DNA from: Bradyrhizobium sp. SZCCT0153
Lineage (GTDB): Bacteria > Pseudomonadota > Alphaproteobacteria > Rhizobiales > Xanthobacteraceae
Reading direction: 5' to 3'
Assembly: GCF_018129995.1 (NCBI RefSeq)
Contig: NZ_JAFCKS010000003.1
Location: 682,001 to 746,000 of the forward strand
Length of the DNA: 64,000 nucleotides
In this document: piece by piece, positions 19,357 to 27,683 of the stretch
Numbering within the stretch: the first letter of the stretch is position 1
How the letters are laid out: every line of letters begins with the position of its first letter
The notes under the pieces: generated by a model
Databases searched by the model: none
What the model was told of the DNA's origin: nothing
What the model saw: only the letters and a program-made list of their open reading frames with translations
Position numbers and translations under genes: made by a program

Positions 19357-20376
19357 ATGGTTTCCCAATCCCCTGACATGAAAACCGGGCCCGAAGGCCC
19401 GGTTCGCGCACCATCGGCGGTTCCGATCGATGACGCCGTGCTGCCCTACGAGGTCGACGCACTCGACGTGCGTGGGCGCCTGGTGCGGCTCGGTCCGGCA
19501 CTCGACGAGATCCTGACCAAGCACGATTATCCTGCGCCGGTCGGCAAGCTGCTCGGCGAGGCCATCGTGCTGACCACGCTGCTCGGCTCGGCGCTGAAAT
19601 TCGAGGGCCGCTTCATCCTCCAGGCCCAGACCGACGGTCCGGTCTCGTTCCTGGTCGTCGACTACATGGCGCCGGATCGCCTGCGTGCGTACGCGCGCTT
19701 TGATGCCGCGCGCCTCGGCGAGGCCAGGGATTCCGGCATGCAGTCCGGCGCCCTGCTGGGCCACGGTCATCTCGCCATGACCATCGACCAGGGCCCCGAC
19801 ATGAGCCGCTACCAGGGCCTGGTCGCGCTCGACGGCGGCAGCCTGGAGGACGCGGCTCACGAATATTTCCTGCGCTCCGAGCAGATCCCGACGCGCGTGC
19901 GTCTCGCCGTCGGCGAGGAGTGGCGCTCGAACGACGGCGGCAAGCATCGCTGGCGCGCCGGCGGCATGCTGATGCAGTTCCTGCCGAAGGCCCCGGAGCG
20001 CGCGCGGCAGGCCGATTTGCATCCCGGCGATGCGCCCGAAGGCGTCGAGGTGCACAGCGTCGCTGAGGACGACGCGTGGGTCGAAGCGCGTTCGCTGATC
20101 GAGACCGTCGAGGACGTCGAGTTGATCGATCCCGAGCTGTCCGGCGAGCGGCTGCTCTACCGTCTCTTCCATGAGCGCGGCGTGCGCGTGTTCAATCCGC
20201 TGTCCTTGAAGGCGCAATGCTCCTGCTCGCGCGAGGCGGTCGCCTCGATGCTGAAGAGTTTTTCGCCGGACGACCGCGCCGCGATGGTCAAGGACGACAA
20301 GGTCGTCGTGACCTGCGAATTTTGCTCGTCGGTGTACGAATTCACGCCGGATGAAGCGGGCGTCGAGGACGCGTAG
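19357..20376 (+). CDS. hslO: Redox-regulated chaperone Hsp33
   Basis: A 339-residue Hsp33, a cytoplasmic holdase switched on by oxidation. The zinc-binding cysteines are C288/C290 (CSC) and C320/C323 (CEFC). Internal motifs such as LLGSALKFEGRF and FHERGVRVFNPL fit the family. It is downstream of argDF in the same orientation but separated by the palindrome, so it may have its own promoter. Confidence 0.94.
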   Translation: MVSQSPDMKTGPEGPVRAPSAVPIDDAVLPYEVDALDVRGRLVRLGPALDEILTKHDYPAPVGKLLGEAIVLTTLLGSALKFEGRFILQAQTDGPVSFLVVDYMAPDRLRAYARFDAARLGEARDSGMQSGALLGHGHLAMTIDQGPDMSRYQGLVALDGGSLEDAAHEYFLRSEQIPTRVRLAVGEEWRSNDGGKHRWRAGGMLMQFLPKAPERARQADLHPGDAPEGVEVHSVAEDDAWVEARSLIETVEDVELIDPELSGERLLYRLFHERGVRVFNPLSLKAQCSCSREAVASMLKSFSPDDRAAMVKDDKVVVTCEFCSSVYEFTPDEAGVEDA

Positions 20377-20469
20377 GCACTCGGCCTGCGAGCCCTCGCG
20401 ACCCGACGGGCAATACACCTGCGAGGCTGTCAATCCTCTCTGGCAAAATATTCCACTTTACCGAAATTC

Positions 20470-20960
20470 GGATTTATCGTAGATGTTGCCTATCCCGGCT
20501 CATCCTTGAGGGGCGATCGTACGTCGTCACGATATGCGAGCCGGGTTGCGGTGGACGCGGCAGCGTCGTGCGCGAGAGGTGCGGGCAGGGCGGGTAGTCC
20601 CTGCGAGCCCGTGGCCACGTGCGGACGAGCGACGCTGATGCGTACGGCAAAACCGTGTGGTCCTGACCGTCGTTGCTACGGTCAAGCTTTCGCGGAGATG
20701 CGCGCGAGCCCAACCGGGCGGACGGCATCGTCAATTCGCGGGGCGAGGGAGGCCAGAACGAACTCGGCTCCCGGGAGAGCACGGCATAAGCCGTCCGACC
20801 ATCGCGCAGGGAAGGCCGAGTGATTGGCTACACCTGTATGCTGCTGTGCGGTTCTTTTGCGCTACATCTTCGCGCAGCGGACCGCGGGTGCCAGCCGGCA
20901 CCCGGCCTTCCCTGCGCCCTCTTGGCTCAAGAGGGTGGAGAGATGGAGCAAAGCTCGGGC
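20470..20960. repeat. Long dispersed intergenic repeat, no gene
   Basis: About 490 bases with open frames on both strands but no protein-like composition. The plus frame at 20506-20823 (starting MRGDRTSSRYAS) is a phrase I recall as a recurrent predicted but implausible protein in Bradyrhizobium genomes, so I read this as a copy of a dispersed repeat. The whole gap 20377-21157 holds nothing else I can name. Confidence 0.45.
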
Positions 20961-21157
20961 GAACGCGCCGCGAGACCGCAAAGGCGTGTCTGCAAGCTGA
21001 GTTGCCAGTTGGAAGCGCTCGCAATGACGAGGTTGGGGAAGCTGCGCGCCATAGACTCGGACATCGGTGGGCAAAGTGAAGCGTGCCCGCCACCTTATGC
21101 CGTGATCGAAATGGTGGACACGTTGCTTCGCGCCTTTGTCCACCCAACGGCATCCCG

Positions 21158-21550
21158 CTAGTTCAGCACCCGCTTGTTGTCCGGACTGTCCAGCGAGAAC
21201 GTCGGTACGTCGATCTCGAAGCGCTCGCCGCTTTCGCTGACCATCTGGTAGCGGCCGGTCATGAAGCCGGAGGCGGTCGTGAGCGGCACGCCGGAGGTGT
21301 ACTCGAACCGTTCGCCGGGGGCCAGGGTCGGCTGCTCGCCCACGACGCCCTCGCCCTTCACCTCCTGCTGCCGGCCGGTGGCGTCGGTGATGATCCAGTG
21401 CCGCGTCTTGAGCTGCACGGTCTCGTCGCCGGAATTGGTGATGACGATGGTGTAGGACCAGAAGTAGCGGGAGCGGTCGGCCGACGACTGCTCCGGAACA
21501 AAGTTCGGCTCGACGGTCACTTCGATCTGGCGGGTCACGGCGCGGTACAT
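21158..21550 (-). CDS. apaG: ApaG domain protein
   Basis: A 130-residue single-domain protein of immunoglobulin-like fold. It starts MYRAVTRQIEVTVEPNFV and contains YTIVITNSG, the TRHWIITDATG stretch, and PLTTASGFMTGRYQM, all conserved in ApaG. Length is exactly that of the family; longer in-frame starts on this strand are rejected. The molecular role is unsettled; a link to diadenosine tetraphosphate and cobalt resistance is reported for enterobacterial ApaG. Confidence 0.93.
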   Translation of the reverse strand: MYRAVTRQIEVTVEPNFVPEQSSADRSRYFWSYTIVITNSGDETVQLKTRHWIITDATGRQQEVKGEGVVGEQPTLAPGERFEYTSGVPLTTASGFMTGRYQMVSESGERFEIDVPTFSLDSPDNKRVLN

Positions 21551-21744
21551 GGTTGCTATCATACCGAAATCCGCCCGGGAACCAAACGCCGGAGGCGGCC
21601 TGGGCGACATCGTCCCGCCAGAATTCGCAGGGAAGTACGCCCCCCGGGGTGTACTCACATGTGATCCGATCGCTTTGCGAGATGACGAACGGACCGGTAC
21701 ACTCCTTGACACGCCGCGATCTGCGGAAGGGTTTTTAGGCCCCG

Positions 21745-23001
21745 ATGACCATTGCCGACCAAGTGACGGGATCGACGATCGCGGGAACCACGGGTGCCAA
21801 GCCCGCAGGCCCCAGGCCGCGCACCGCGGCGCCGGCGATTTCGCTACCCGCCATTGGCGAGCGCGAGCTTCGGCTCGACCTGTTCCGCGGCCTCGCGCTG
21901 TGGCTGATCTTCATCGACCATCTGCCGACGAGTCTGCTGACCTGGTTCACGATCCGCAATTACGGCTTCAGCGACGCCACCGAAATCTTCATCTTCATCT
22001 CCGGCTATACCGCCGCCTTCGTCTACGGCCGGGCCATGCTGGAGTCCGGCGTCGTCATCGCCACCGCGCGCATCCTGCGTCGCGTCTGGCAGATCTACGT
22101 CGCCCACGTCTTCCTGTTCACGATCTTCCTCGCCGAAATCTCCTATGTCGCGACCAGCTTCGAGAACCCGCTCTACACCGAAGAGATGGGCATCATGGAT
22201 TTCCTCAAGCAGCCCGACGTCACCATCGTGCAGGCGCTGCTGCTGCGCTTCCGTCCCGTCAACATGGACGTGCTGCCGCTCTACATCGTGCTGATGCTGG
22301 CGCTGCCGCTGATCCTGTGGTCGATGAAATGGAAGCCTGACGTCACGCTCGGCCTCTCCGTCGTGCTCTACGCAGTGACCTGGGAATACGACCTCTACTT
22401 CTCGGCCTATCCGAACGGCTTCTGGGCCTTCAATCCGCTGGCCTGGCAATTGCTTTTCGTCTTCGGTGCATGGTGTGCGCTCGGAGGTGCGCGGCGGATG
22501 TCGCGCATTCTGGCTTCGCGGGTGACGATGTGGATCTCGATCGCCTATCTGGTCGCGGCATTCTACGTGACGCTGACCTGGTACGTGCCGCAGCTTTCCC
22601 ACTTCATGCCGAAGCGGCTCGAGCAGTGGATGTATCCGATCGACAAGACCGATCTCGACGTGCTGCGTTTCACGCATTTCCTGGCGCTGGCCGCGCTCAC
22701 CGTGCGCTTCCTGCCGCGGGAGTGGCCGGGCCTGAAGTCGCCCTGGCTGCGGCCGCTGATCCTGTGCGGCCAGCATTCCCTGGAGATATTCTGCCTCGGC
22801 GTCTTCCTCGCTTTCGCCGGCCATTTCATCCTGGCCGAGGTCTCCGGCGGCGCAGTCATGCATGCGGTGATTAGTCTCTCCGGAATCCTGATCATGTGGG
22901 GCGTCGCTTGGGTGATTTCGTGGTACAAGCGCGTAGCTGACAAGAGCGGTGCGAAAACCAAAATCGCCGTCGGCAACGCCGATATGGCGGGAGGGGGCTG
23001 A
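21745..23001 (+). CDS. opgC: OpgC-type glucan succinyltransferase / acyltransferase
   Basis: A 418-residue membrane protein with about ten hydrophobic segments. The early RLDLFRGLALWLIFIDH motif, FISGYTAAFVYGRA and PNGFWAFNPLAWQLLF are typical of the OpgC family, which adds succinyl groups to osmoregulated periplasmic glucans. It begins a three-gene run with two SGNH hydrolases; the next ATG overlaps its TGA by one base. Confidence 0.87.
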   Translation: MTIADQVTGSTIAGTTGAKPAGPRPRTAAPAISLPAIGERELRLDLFRGLALWLIFIDHLPTSLLTWFTIRNYGFSDATEIFIFISGYTAAFVYGRAMLESGVVIATARILRRVWQIYVAHVFLFTIFLAEISYVATSFENPLYTEEMGIMDFLKQPDVTIVQALLLRFRPVNMDVLPLYIVLMLALPLILWSMKWKPDVTLGLSVVLYAVTWEYDLYFSAYPNGFWAFNPLAWQLLFVFGAWCALGGARRMSRILASRVTMWISIAYLVAAFYVTLTWYVPQLSHFMPKRLEQWMYPIDKTDLDVLRFTHFLALAALTVRFLPREWPGLKSPWLRPLILCGQHSLEIFCLGVFLAFAGHFILAEVSGGAVMHAVISLSGILIMWGVAWVISWYKRVADKSGAKTKIAVGNADMAGGG

Positions 23002-23780
23002 TGAAGGCGAAGGTTCTCCTGAGCCTTGTCCTGCTATGCGGTAACCTCGCCGCGCCGCCGGCGCGCGCGGGCGATGCTGCGCCTGCCGCCTCCGCCGTGC
23101 CCGCGGCCTGCGAATTGCCTGCCTATCTGCTCACCAGCGAAAGCCAGCTTCCCAAGGTCGCCGATGCCATCAAGGCCGGCAAACCGCTCGAGATCCTGGT
23201 CATCGGCAGCGGTTCGACCAGGATTCCGGCTTCGGAGGACAGCTCTTATCCGGCGCGGATGCAGGCGGTTTTGAAAGACAAGCTGCCGCCGGCGGAGGTC
23301 GTGCACGTCTCCGTAGAAATACAGAGCAAGAAGACGGCCGAGGAGGCGACCGGATCCTTCGTTAAGCTGATGGAAGCAAAAACGCCTACTTTGGTCATCT
23401 GGCAGACCGGGACGGTGGATGCTATCCGAGCCATCGATCCCGACGATTTTCGTGGCGCGGTAACCGAAGGGGTTGCTGCGTTGCAAAAGGCAGGGGCTGA
23501 CGTCGTCTTGATGAATTTGCAATACAGCCCGCGTACCGAAACCATGATCTCGGTGCCGCCATACCTCGACAATATGCGGGTGGTTGCACAGGAGCATGAT
23601 ATCCCGCTGTTTGATCGTTTCGCGATCATGCGGCAGTGGAATGATCAGGGGCAGTTCGACCTGTTCAGCCCGTCCCGCGGGCCCGAGCTGGCGAAGCAGG
23701 TCCATGATTGCCTTGGCCGGGCGTTGGCACAGTTCGTGATCGACGCAGCCCATCTGGAGCCGGCCCAGCAGCAAAATTGA
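23001..23780 (+). CDS. SGNH/GDSL-hydrolase-like exported protein, C-terminal motif missing
   Basis: A 259-residue protein with a signal peptide (MKAKVLLSLVLLCGN to APPARA). It has a block-I-like GSGST in ILVIGSGST and a WQTGT segment corresponding to the GTN/GTD block of SGNH enzymes. The usual C-terminal DGxHxN block is not visible: the aligned part reads LFSPSRGPELAKQVHD. It may therefore be catalytically impaired. It overlaps opgC by one base and precedes an intact paralogue. Confidence 0.72.
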   Translation: MKAKVLLSLVLLCGNLAAPPARAGDAAPAASAVPAACELPAYLLTSESQLPKVADAIKAGKPLEILVIGSGSTRIPASEDSSYPARMQAVLKDKLPPAEVVHVSVEIQSKKTAEEATGSFVKLMEAKTPTLVIWQTGTVDAIRAIDPDDFRGAVTEGVAALQKAGADVVLMNLQYSPRTETMISVPPYLDNMRVVAQEHDIPLFDRFAIMRQWNDQGQFDLFSPSRGPELAKQVHDCLGRALAQFVIDAAHLEPAQQQN

Positions 23781-23792
23781 GGTCTAGCGTTA

Positions 23793-24782
23793 ATGAGTTC
23801 TCTCCGCCCTTTTTGCCTGACGGCATGGCTGGCTGTGCTCGCAGCAGCAGTGCTGCTGCTGACGCCGGCCTCGGAGTCGCGCGCGCAGGCACAGGCCACG
23901 CAGTCGCCGCCAGCTCCGCAGCAGTCGGCTAGTCCCGCTCCCGCTTCGCCCTCCCAGACCACCGTCGCCGCGACGTCACCCGAGCAGCGCGGCATCACGG
24001 CGCGCGCCATCGATAAGGTGAAACAGGTCGCGAAATCCGCCGGCGACATCTTCAGCCGTGTCCCCTGCCTGTCGCCGAAGGGCGTCTCGAAGACGATGGG
24101 CTCGCTGCCGCATGTCGCGGGCAAGCTCGTCGCCGGCCAGCCCGTCGTGATCGTCGCGTTCGGCTCGTCGTCGACCGCCGGCTATGGCGCGAGCTCGCCC
24201 GATTTCAACTATCCGAACCGTCTCGCCGCGCAGCTGCGTCGGCAATATCCGACCGCCGACATCACCGTCATCAATGCAGGTGTCGGCGGCGAGGACGCGC
24301 CCGAGATGATGAAACGCCTCCAGAAGGAGGTGATCGACGTGCATCCGGATCTGGTGATCTGGCAGGTCGGCACCAACGCCGTGCTGCGCAATCTCGATCC
24401 CGGCGAGACCGCCAGGCTCGTCGAGGACGGCATCTCCCGCATCCAGGCCGCCGGCGACGCCGACGTCGTGCTGGTCGATCCGCAATATTCGCCGGCCATC
24501 AACCAGCGCGCGGAGAGCGCCGGCAAGATGGTGAAGCTGCTCGGCAAGGTCGCCGAGCTCCGTCACGTCGGCATCTTCCCGCGCTTCGAGGTGATGCGCG
24601 AATGGCACGAGAAGCAATCGATTCCGGTCGAGAGCTTCGTCATCGCCGACGGCCTGCACATGAACGATTGGGGCTATGCCTGCTTCGCCCAGCTTCTCGG
24701 CGACGACATCATCCGCTCCGTCGGCCAGATCAAGCTCGGTGTCAACGTGCCCGCGGACGTGCGGACCTATCGGCCGATGTAA
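23793..24782 (+). CDS. SGNH/GDSL hydrolase family protein, exported
   Basis: A 329-residue protein. A signal segment is followed by a long Ala/Pro/Gln-rich linker (about 30-60). The catalytic core has Ser in AFGSSSTAGYGA, Gly in NAGVGGEDA, Asn in WQVGTNAVLR and the Asp-His pair in ADGLHMNDWGY. Such proteins are acyl or acetyl esterases. Being downstream of opgC, it may remove or transfer acyl groups on periplasmic glucan or exopolysaccharide; this is inference. Confidence 0.82.
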   Translation: MSSLRPFCLTAWLAVLAAAVLLLTPASESRAQAQATQSPPAPQQSASPAPASPSQTTVAATSPEQRGITARAIDKVKQVAKSAGDIFSRVPCLSPKGVSKTMGSLPHVAGKLVAGQPVVIVAFGSSSTAGYGASSPDFNYPNRLAAQLRRQYPTADITVINAGVGGEDAPEMMKRLQKEVIDVHPDLVIWQVGTNAVLRNLDPGETARLVEDGISRIQAAGDADVVLVDPQYSPAINQRAESAGKMVKLLGKVAELRHVGIFPRFEVMREWHEKQSIPVESFVIADGLHMNDWGYACFAQLLGDDIIRSVGQIKLGVNVPADVRTYRPM

Positions 24783-24799
24783 GGCCGCTGCGTAGCTGT

Positions 24800-24892
24800 G
24801 CAGGGTGGGCAAAGGCGCAAAGCGCCGTGCTCACCATCTATCGGCAATGTGATCGTGAAGTGTGGGCACGCTGCGCTTTGCCCACACTACGA
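24800..24892. repeat. Palindromic intergenic repeat (GTGGGCA type)
   Basis: Two related palindromes, one around GGTGGGCAAAGGCGCAAAGC and one around GTGTGGGCACGCTGCG with its complement TTTGCCCACAC, lie between the hydrolase and the convergent metZ. A decayed relative is visible near 21072-21155. Confidence 0.5.
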
Positions 24893-24905
24893 GAGCTCGA
24901 TCGCC

Positions 24906-26102
24906 TCACGCCTTCTCCAGCGCTGCCGTCAGATCCTCGATCAGGTCATCCGCGTGCTCCAGCCCCGCCGAGAAGCGGATGAACCCCTCGCTGATGCCGA
25001 GCGCGGCGCGATCCTCCGGCTTCAAGCGCTGATGCGTCGTCGTCGCCGGGTGCGTGACGAGGCTCTTGGCGTCGCCGAGATTGTTCGAGATCTTGGCGAG
25101 CTTCAGCTCGTTGAGTACGCGGAACGCCGCCGCCTTGCCGCCCTTGACCTCGAAGCCGACCAGCGTCGAGCCGCCGCGCATCTGCTTCTTCACCAGCGCC
25201 GCCTGCGGATGATCGGCGCGGCCGGGAAAGACCAGCCGCGAAATCTTCGGGTGGTCCGCCAGCACCTCGGCCACGCGCGCCGCCGTGTCGGTTTGCGCGC
25301 GCACGCGCACGGCCAGCGTCTCCAGGCCCTTGAGCAGGACCCAGGCATTGAATGGCGAGATCGAAGGGCCGGTCTGGCGCATGAAATTGTGGATGTGCTC
25401 GGCGATGAACGCTTCCGACGACAGGATGATGCCGCCCAGACACCGGCCCTGGCCGTCGATGTGCTTGGTCGCGGAATAGACCACGACGTCGGCACCGAGC
25501 GCGAGCGGGCTCTGCCAGATCGGGGTTGCGAACACGTTGTCGACGACGAGCCGCGCGCCGCCCTTGTGCGCGATCTCGGCGATCCCTGGAATGTCGAGCA
25601 CGTCGAGCGTCGGATTGGTCGGACTCTCGAGGAAGAATGTCTTGGTGTTCGGCTTCAGCGCGCGCTGCCATTGGTCGAGATCGAGACCATCGACCAGCGT
25701 GGTCTCGATGCCGTAGCGCGGCAACAGGTCCTGAATGACGTAGAGGCAGGAGCCGAACAGTGCGCGCGAGGCCACGACGTGATCGCCGGCTTTCAGCGGC
25801 GCCAGGATCGCGGTCGTCACCGCCGCCATGCCGGTCGCGGCCGACCGTGCCGCCTCGGCGCCTTCGAGCTCGATCATGCGGCGCTCGAACATCGCGATGG
25901 TCGGATTGGAATAGCGCGAATAGATGAAGCCGGGGTCTTCGCCCTTGAACCGCGCCTCGCACTCCTCGGCGCTGTTGTAGACGTAGCCCTGGGTCAGGAA
26001 CAGGGCCTCCGACGTCTCGCCGAATTGCGAGCGCAGGGTGCCGGAATGGACCAGACGGGTTTCGGGACGATATTGCGCGGTGGGCGCCGGTGACTTCGAC
26101 AT
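24906..26102 (-). CDS. metZ: O-succinylhomoserine sulfhydrylase MetZ
   Basis: A 398-residue Cys/Met-metabolism PLP enzyme that makes homocysteine directly from O-succinylhomoserine and sulfide. The PLP lysine is Lys213 in YSATKHIDGQGR; YSRYSNPT (61-68) and the SxxTHPATTTH substrate motif are present. An AGGAGG site precedes the ATG. Transcription passes through the SAM-II riboswitch at 26190-26242, so expression should fall when S-adenosylmethionine is plentiful. Confidence 0.94.
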   Translation of the reverse strand: MSKSPAPTAQYRPETRLVHSGTLRSQFGETSEALFLTQGYVYNSAEECEARFKGEDPGFIYSRYSNPTIAMFERRMIELEGAEAARSAATGMAAVTTAILAPLKAGDHVVASRALFGSCLYVIQDLLPRYGIETTLVDGLDLDQWQRALKPNTKTFFLESPTNPTLDVLDIPGIAEIAHKGGARLVVDNVFATPIWQSPLALGADVVVYSATKHIDGQGRCLGGIILSSEAFIAEHIHNFMRQTGPSISPFNAWVLLKGLETLAVRVRAQTDTAARVAEVLADHPKISRLVFPGRADHPQAALVKKQMRGGSTLVGFEVKGGKAAAFRVLNELKLAKISNNLGDAKSLVTHPATTTHQRLKPEDRAALGISEGFIRFSAGLEHADDLIEDLTAALEKA

Positions 26103-26114
26103 AGGACCTCCTGC

Positions 26115-26134
26115 GTGACCACCGAAATGGTCAC
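26115..26134 (-). promoter_or_regulatory. Hairpin just before the metZ ribosome-binding site
   Basis: A perfect palindrome GTGACCA-N6-TGGTCAC lies between the riboswitch terminator and the AGGAGG of metZ. It may help hold the ribosome site open or affect mRNA life. Confidence 0.5.
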
Positions 26135-26167
26135 AAAAAAACCGGCCTGGATAAAACCACGGGCCGG
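26135..26167 (-). terminator. Riboswitch-associated intrinsic terminator before metZ
   Basis: On the metZ strand the stem CCGGCC (26167-26162) pairs with GGCCGG (26147-26142), then seven U residues follow (26141-26135). The CCGGCC arm can instead pair with GGCCGGGG just upstream (about 26187-26180), an alternative hairpin that would act as antiterminator. Confidence 0.65.
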
Positions 26168-26189
26168 GATCACAGAGGTCCCCGGCCTG

Positions 26190-26242
26190 TTTAGCGACTT
26201 ATTTAACGTGGCTGCAAGCCGGCCGGCTCAAATCACCACGGG
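26190..26242 (-). ncRNA. SAM-II riboswitch (metA motif)
   Basis: Read on the minus strand, the sequence carries the near-invariant SAM-II blocks: CGTGGTGATTTG, the CCGGCCGGCTTGCAGCCACG segment, then TTAAA-TAA-GTCGCTAAA. These form the known H-type pseudoknot that binds S-adenosylmethionine. The motif is usual before metA, metX and metZ in alphaproteobacteria. It sits 88 bases before metZ. Confidence 0.93.
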
Positions 26243-26358
26243 ATAAGTCATGCTCATATTCCGCAATGCTCTTTCCGTCAAGACGTCCATCGGATAGCCG
26301 TAAAACGCTTGTATTTCCCGCATGTCGGGATGTGTTTGACCCGGATGAGGGCCCCCGG

Positions 26359-27465
26359 TTGAGTTTCACGATCGCCGCCGACGCCAATGGTATCCTGCCC
26401 GACCGCATGATCGCGGCGATGGCGGAGGCAGGGCTCATCCTGCCCGCCTACGACTTCGTCGAAAGCCAGATCCAGCCGGCGAGCCTCGACCTGCGGCTTG
26501 GCGACATCGCCTATCGGGTGCGCGCGAGCTTCCTGCCCGGTCCCGGCGCCACCGTCGCCGAGCGCATCGACGAGTTGAAGCTGCACGAATTCAGCCTCGC
26601 CGACGGCGCGGTGCTGGAGACCAACTGCGTCTACATCGTGCCGCTGCTCGAGAGCCTCGCGCTGCCACCGGAGATCGTTGCGGCGGCGAACCCGAAAAGC
26701 TCGACCGGGCGGCTCGATGTCTTCACCCGCGTCATCGCCGACGGCACCCGCCGCTTCGACATGATCGGCGCCGGCTATCACGGCCCGCTCTATGCCGAGA
26801 TCAGCCCGAAGACGTTCCCGGTGCTGGTGCGCGAGGGCTCGCGGCTGTCGCAGGTACGCTTCCGCACCGGTGACGCCATCCTCAATGCCGACGAGCTCGA
26901 TGCGCTGCATGCCGCCGAGCGTCTCGTCGACATCGACGATGCCGATCTCTCAGGCGGCGTCGCCGTCTCCGTCGATCTCGCCGGCGAGAAGGGAAGCGGC
27001 TTCGTCGGCTACCGCGCCAAGCGCCACACCGGCGTGGTCGATGTCGACCGCCGCGCGGGCTACGCGGTGGAGGATTTCTGGGAGCCGATGTCGGCGCGTC
27101 CCGACGGCAGCCTGATCCTCGATCCCGGCGAATTCTACATTCTCGCGTCTAAAGAGGCAGTGCAGGTGCCGCCCGATTTCGCCGCGGAGATGGTGCCGTT
27201 CGATCCGCTGGTTGGCGAATTCCGCGTGCACTATGCCGGATTCTTCGACCCCGGCTTCGGCTATGCCGGCGCCGGTGGGCAGGGCTCGCGCGCCGTTCTC
27301 GAAGTGCGCTCGCGCGAAGTGCCGTTCATTCTCGAGCACGGCCAGATCGTCGGCCGCCTCGTCTACGAGAAGATGCTGGCCCGCCCCGACGCCATGTACG
27401 GCCAGCGCATCGGCTCGAACTACCAGGCGCAGGGCCTCAAGCTGAGCAAGCATTTTCGGGTGTAG
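26359..27465 (+). CDS. dcd: 2'-deoxycytidine 5'-triphosphate deaminase, two-domain form
   Basis: A cytoplasmic enzyme converting dCTP to dUTP in thymidylate synthesis. Two Dcd/dUTPase-like halves are visible: one with QIQPASLDLRLGD and NPKSSTGRLDVFTRV, and a second with EFYILASKEAVQVPPDFAAEM and AVLEVRSREVPF. The TTG at 26359 gives 368 residues, the usual length of the alphaproteobacterial form; an ATG at 26266 is in frame but adds 31 non-conserved residues and nearly reaches the metZ riboswitch. It is divergent from metZ. Confidence 0.88.
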   Translation: MSFTIAADANGILPDRMIAAMAEAGLILPAYDFVESQIQPASLDLRLGDIAYRVRASFLPGPGATVAERIDELKLHEFSLADGAVLETNCVYIVPLLESLALPPEIVAAANPKSSTGRLDVFTRVIADGTRRFDMIGAGYHGPLYAEISPKTFPVLVREGSRLSQVRFRTGDAILNADELDALHAAERLVDIDDADLSGGVAVSVDLAGEKGSGFVGYRAKRHTGVVDVDRRAGYAVEDFWEPMSARPDGSLILDPGEFYILASKEAVQVPPDFAAEMVPFDPLVGEFRVHYAGFFDPGFGYAGAGGQGSRAVLEVRSREVPFILEHGQIVGRLVYEKMLARPDAMYGQRIGSNYQAQGLKLSKHFRV

Positions 27466-27484
27466 CGCCAACCCAGCTTTCCGC

Positions 27485-27637
27485 TGTCGTCCCGGCCTGG
27501 TGCGCAATTGCGCACGGGGGCCGGGACCCTTCACCACAGGGAGCAGTTTGGCGAGGACTCAGGGTTGATCTCTCGTGCGAAAATGACGCCCTGTGGCTAT
27601 CGGGCCCGGGTCGCGCTTCGCTTGCCCGGGACGACAG
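27485..27637. repeat. About 150-bp element with TGTCGTCCC ends
   Basis: The left end starts TGTCGTCCCGGCC and the right end is GCCCGGGACGACA, forming terminal inverted repeats around a 125-base core. It fills most of the gap between dcd and the next gene. Elements of this sort are frequent in Bradyrhizobium and can look like small non-autonomous transposons. Confidence 0.6.
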
Positions 27638-27683
27638 GGTAGGGTGTTGCGGCACCAACGATAACAACAATCCGGGAGCGCAC

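Noticed and set aside
20506..20823. Plus-strand hypothetical protein between hslO and apaG
   Set aside because: Overlaps open frames on the other strand, lacks a ribosome site, and looks like a translated dispersed repeat.
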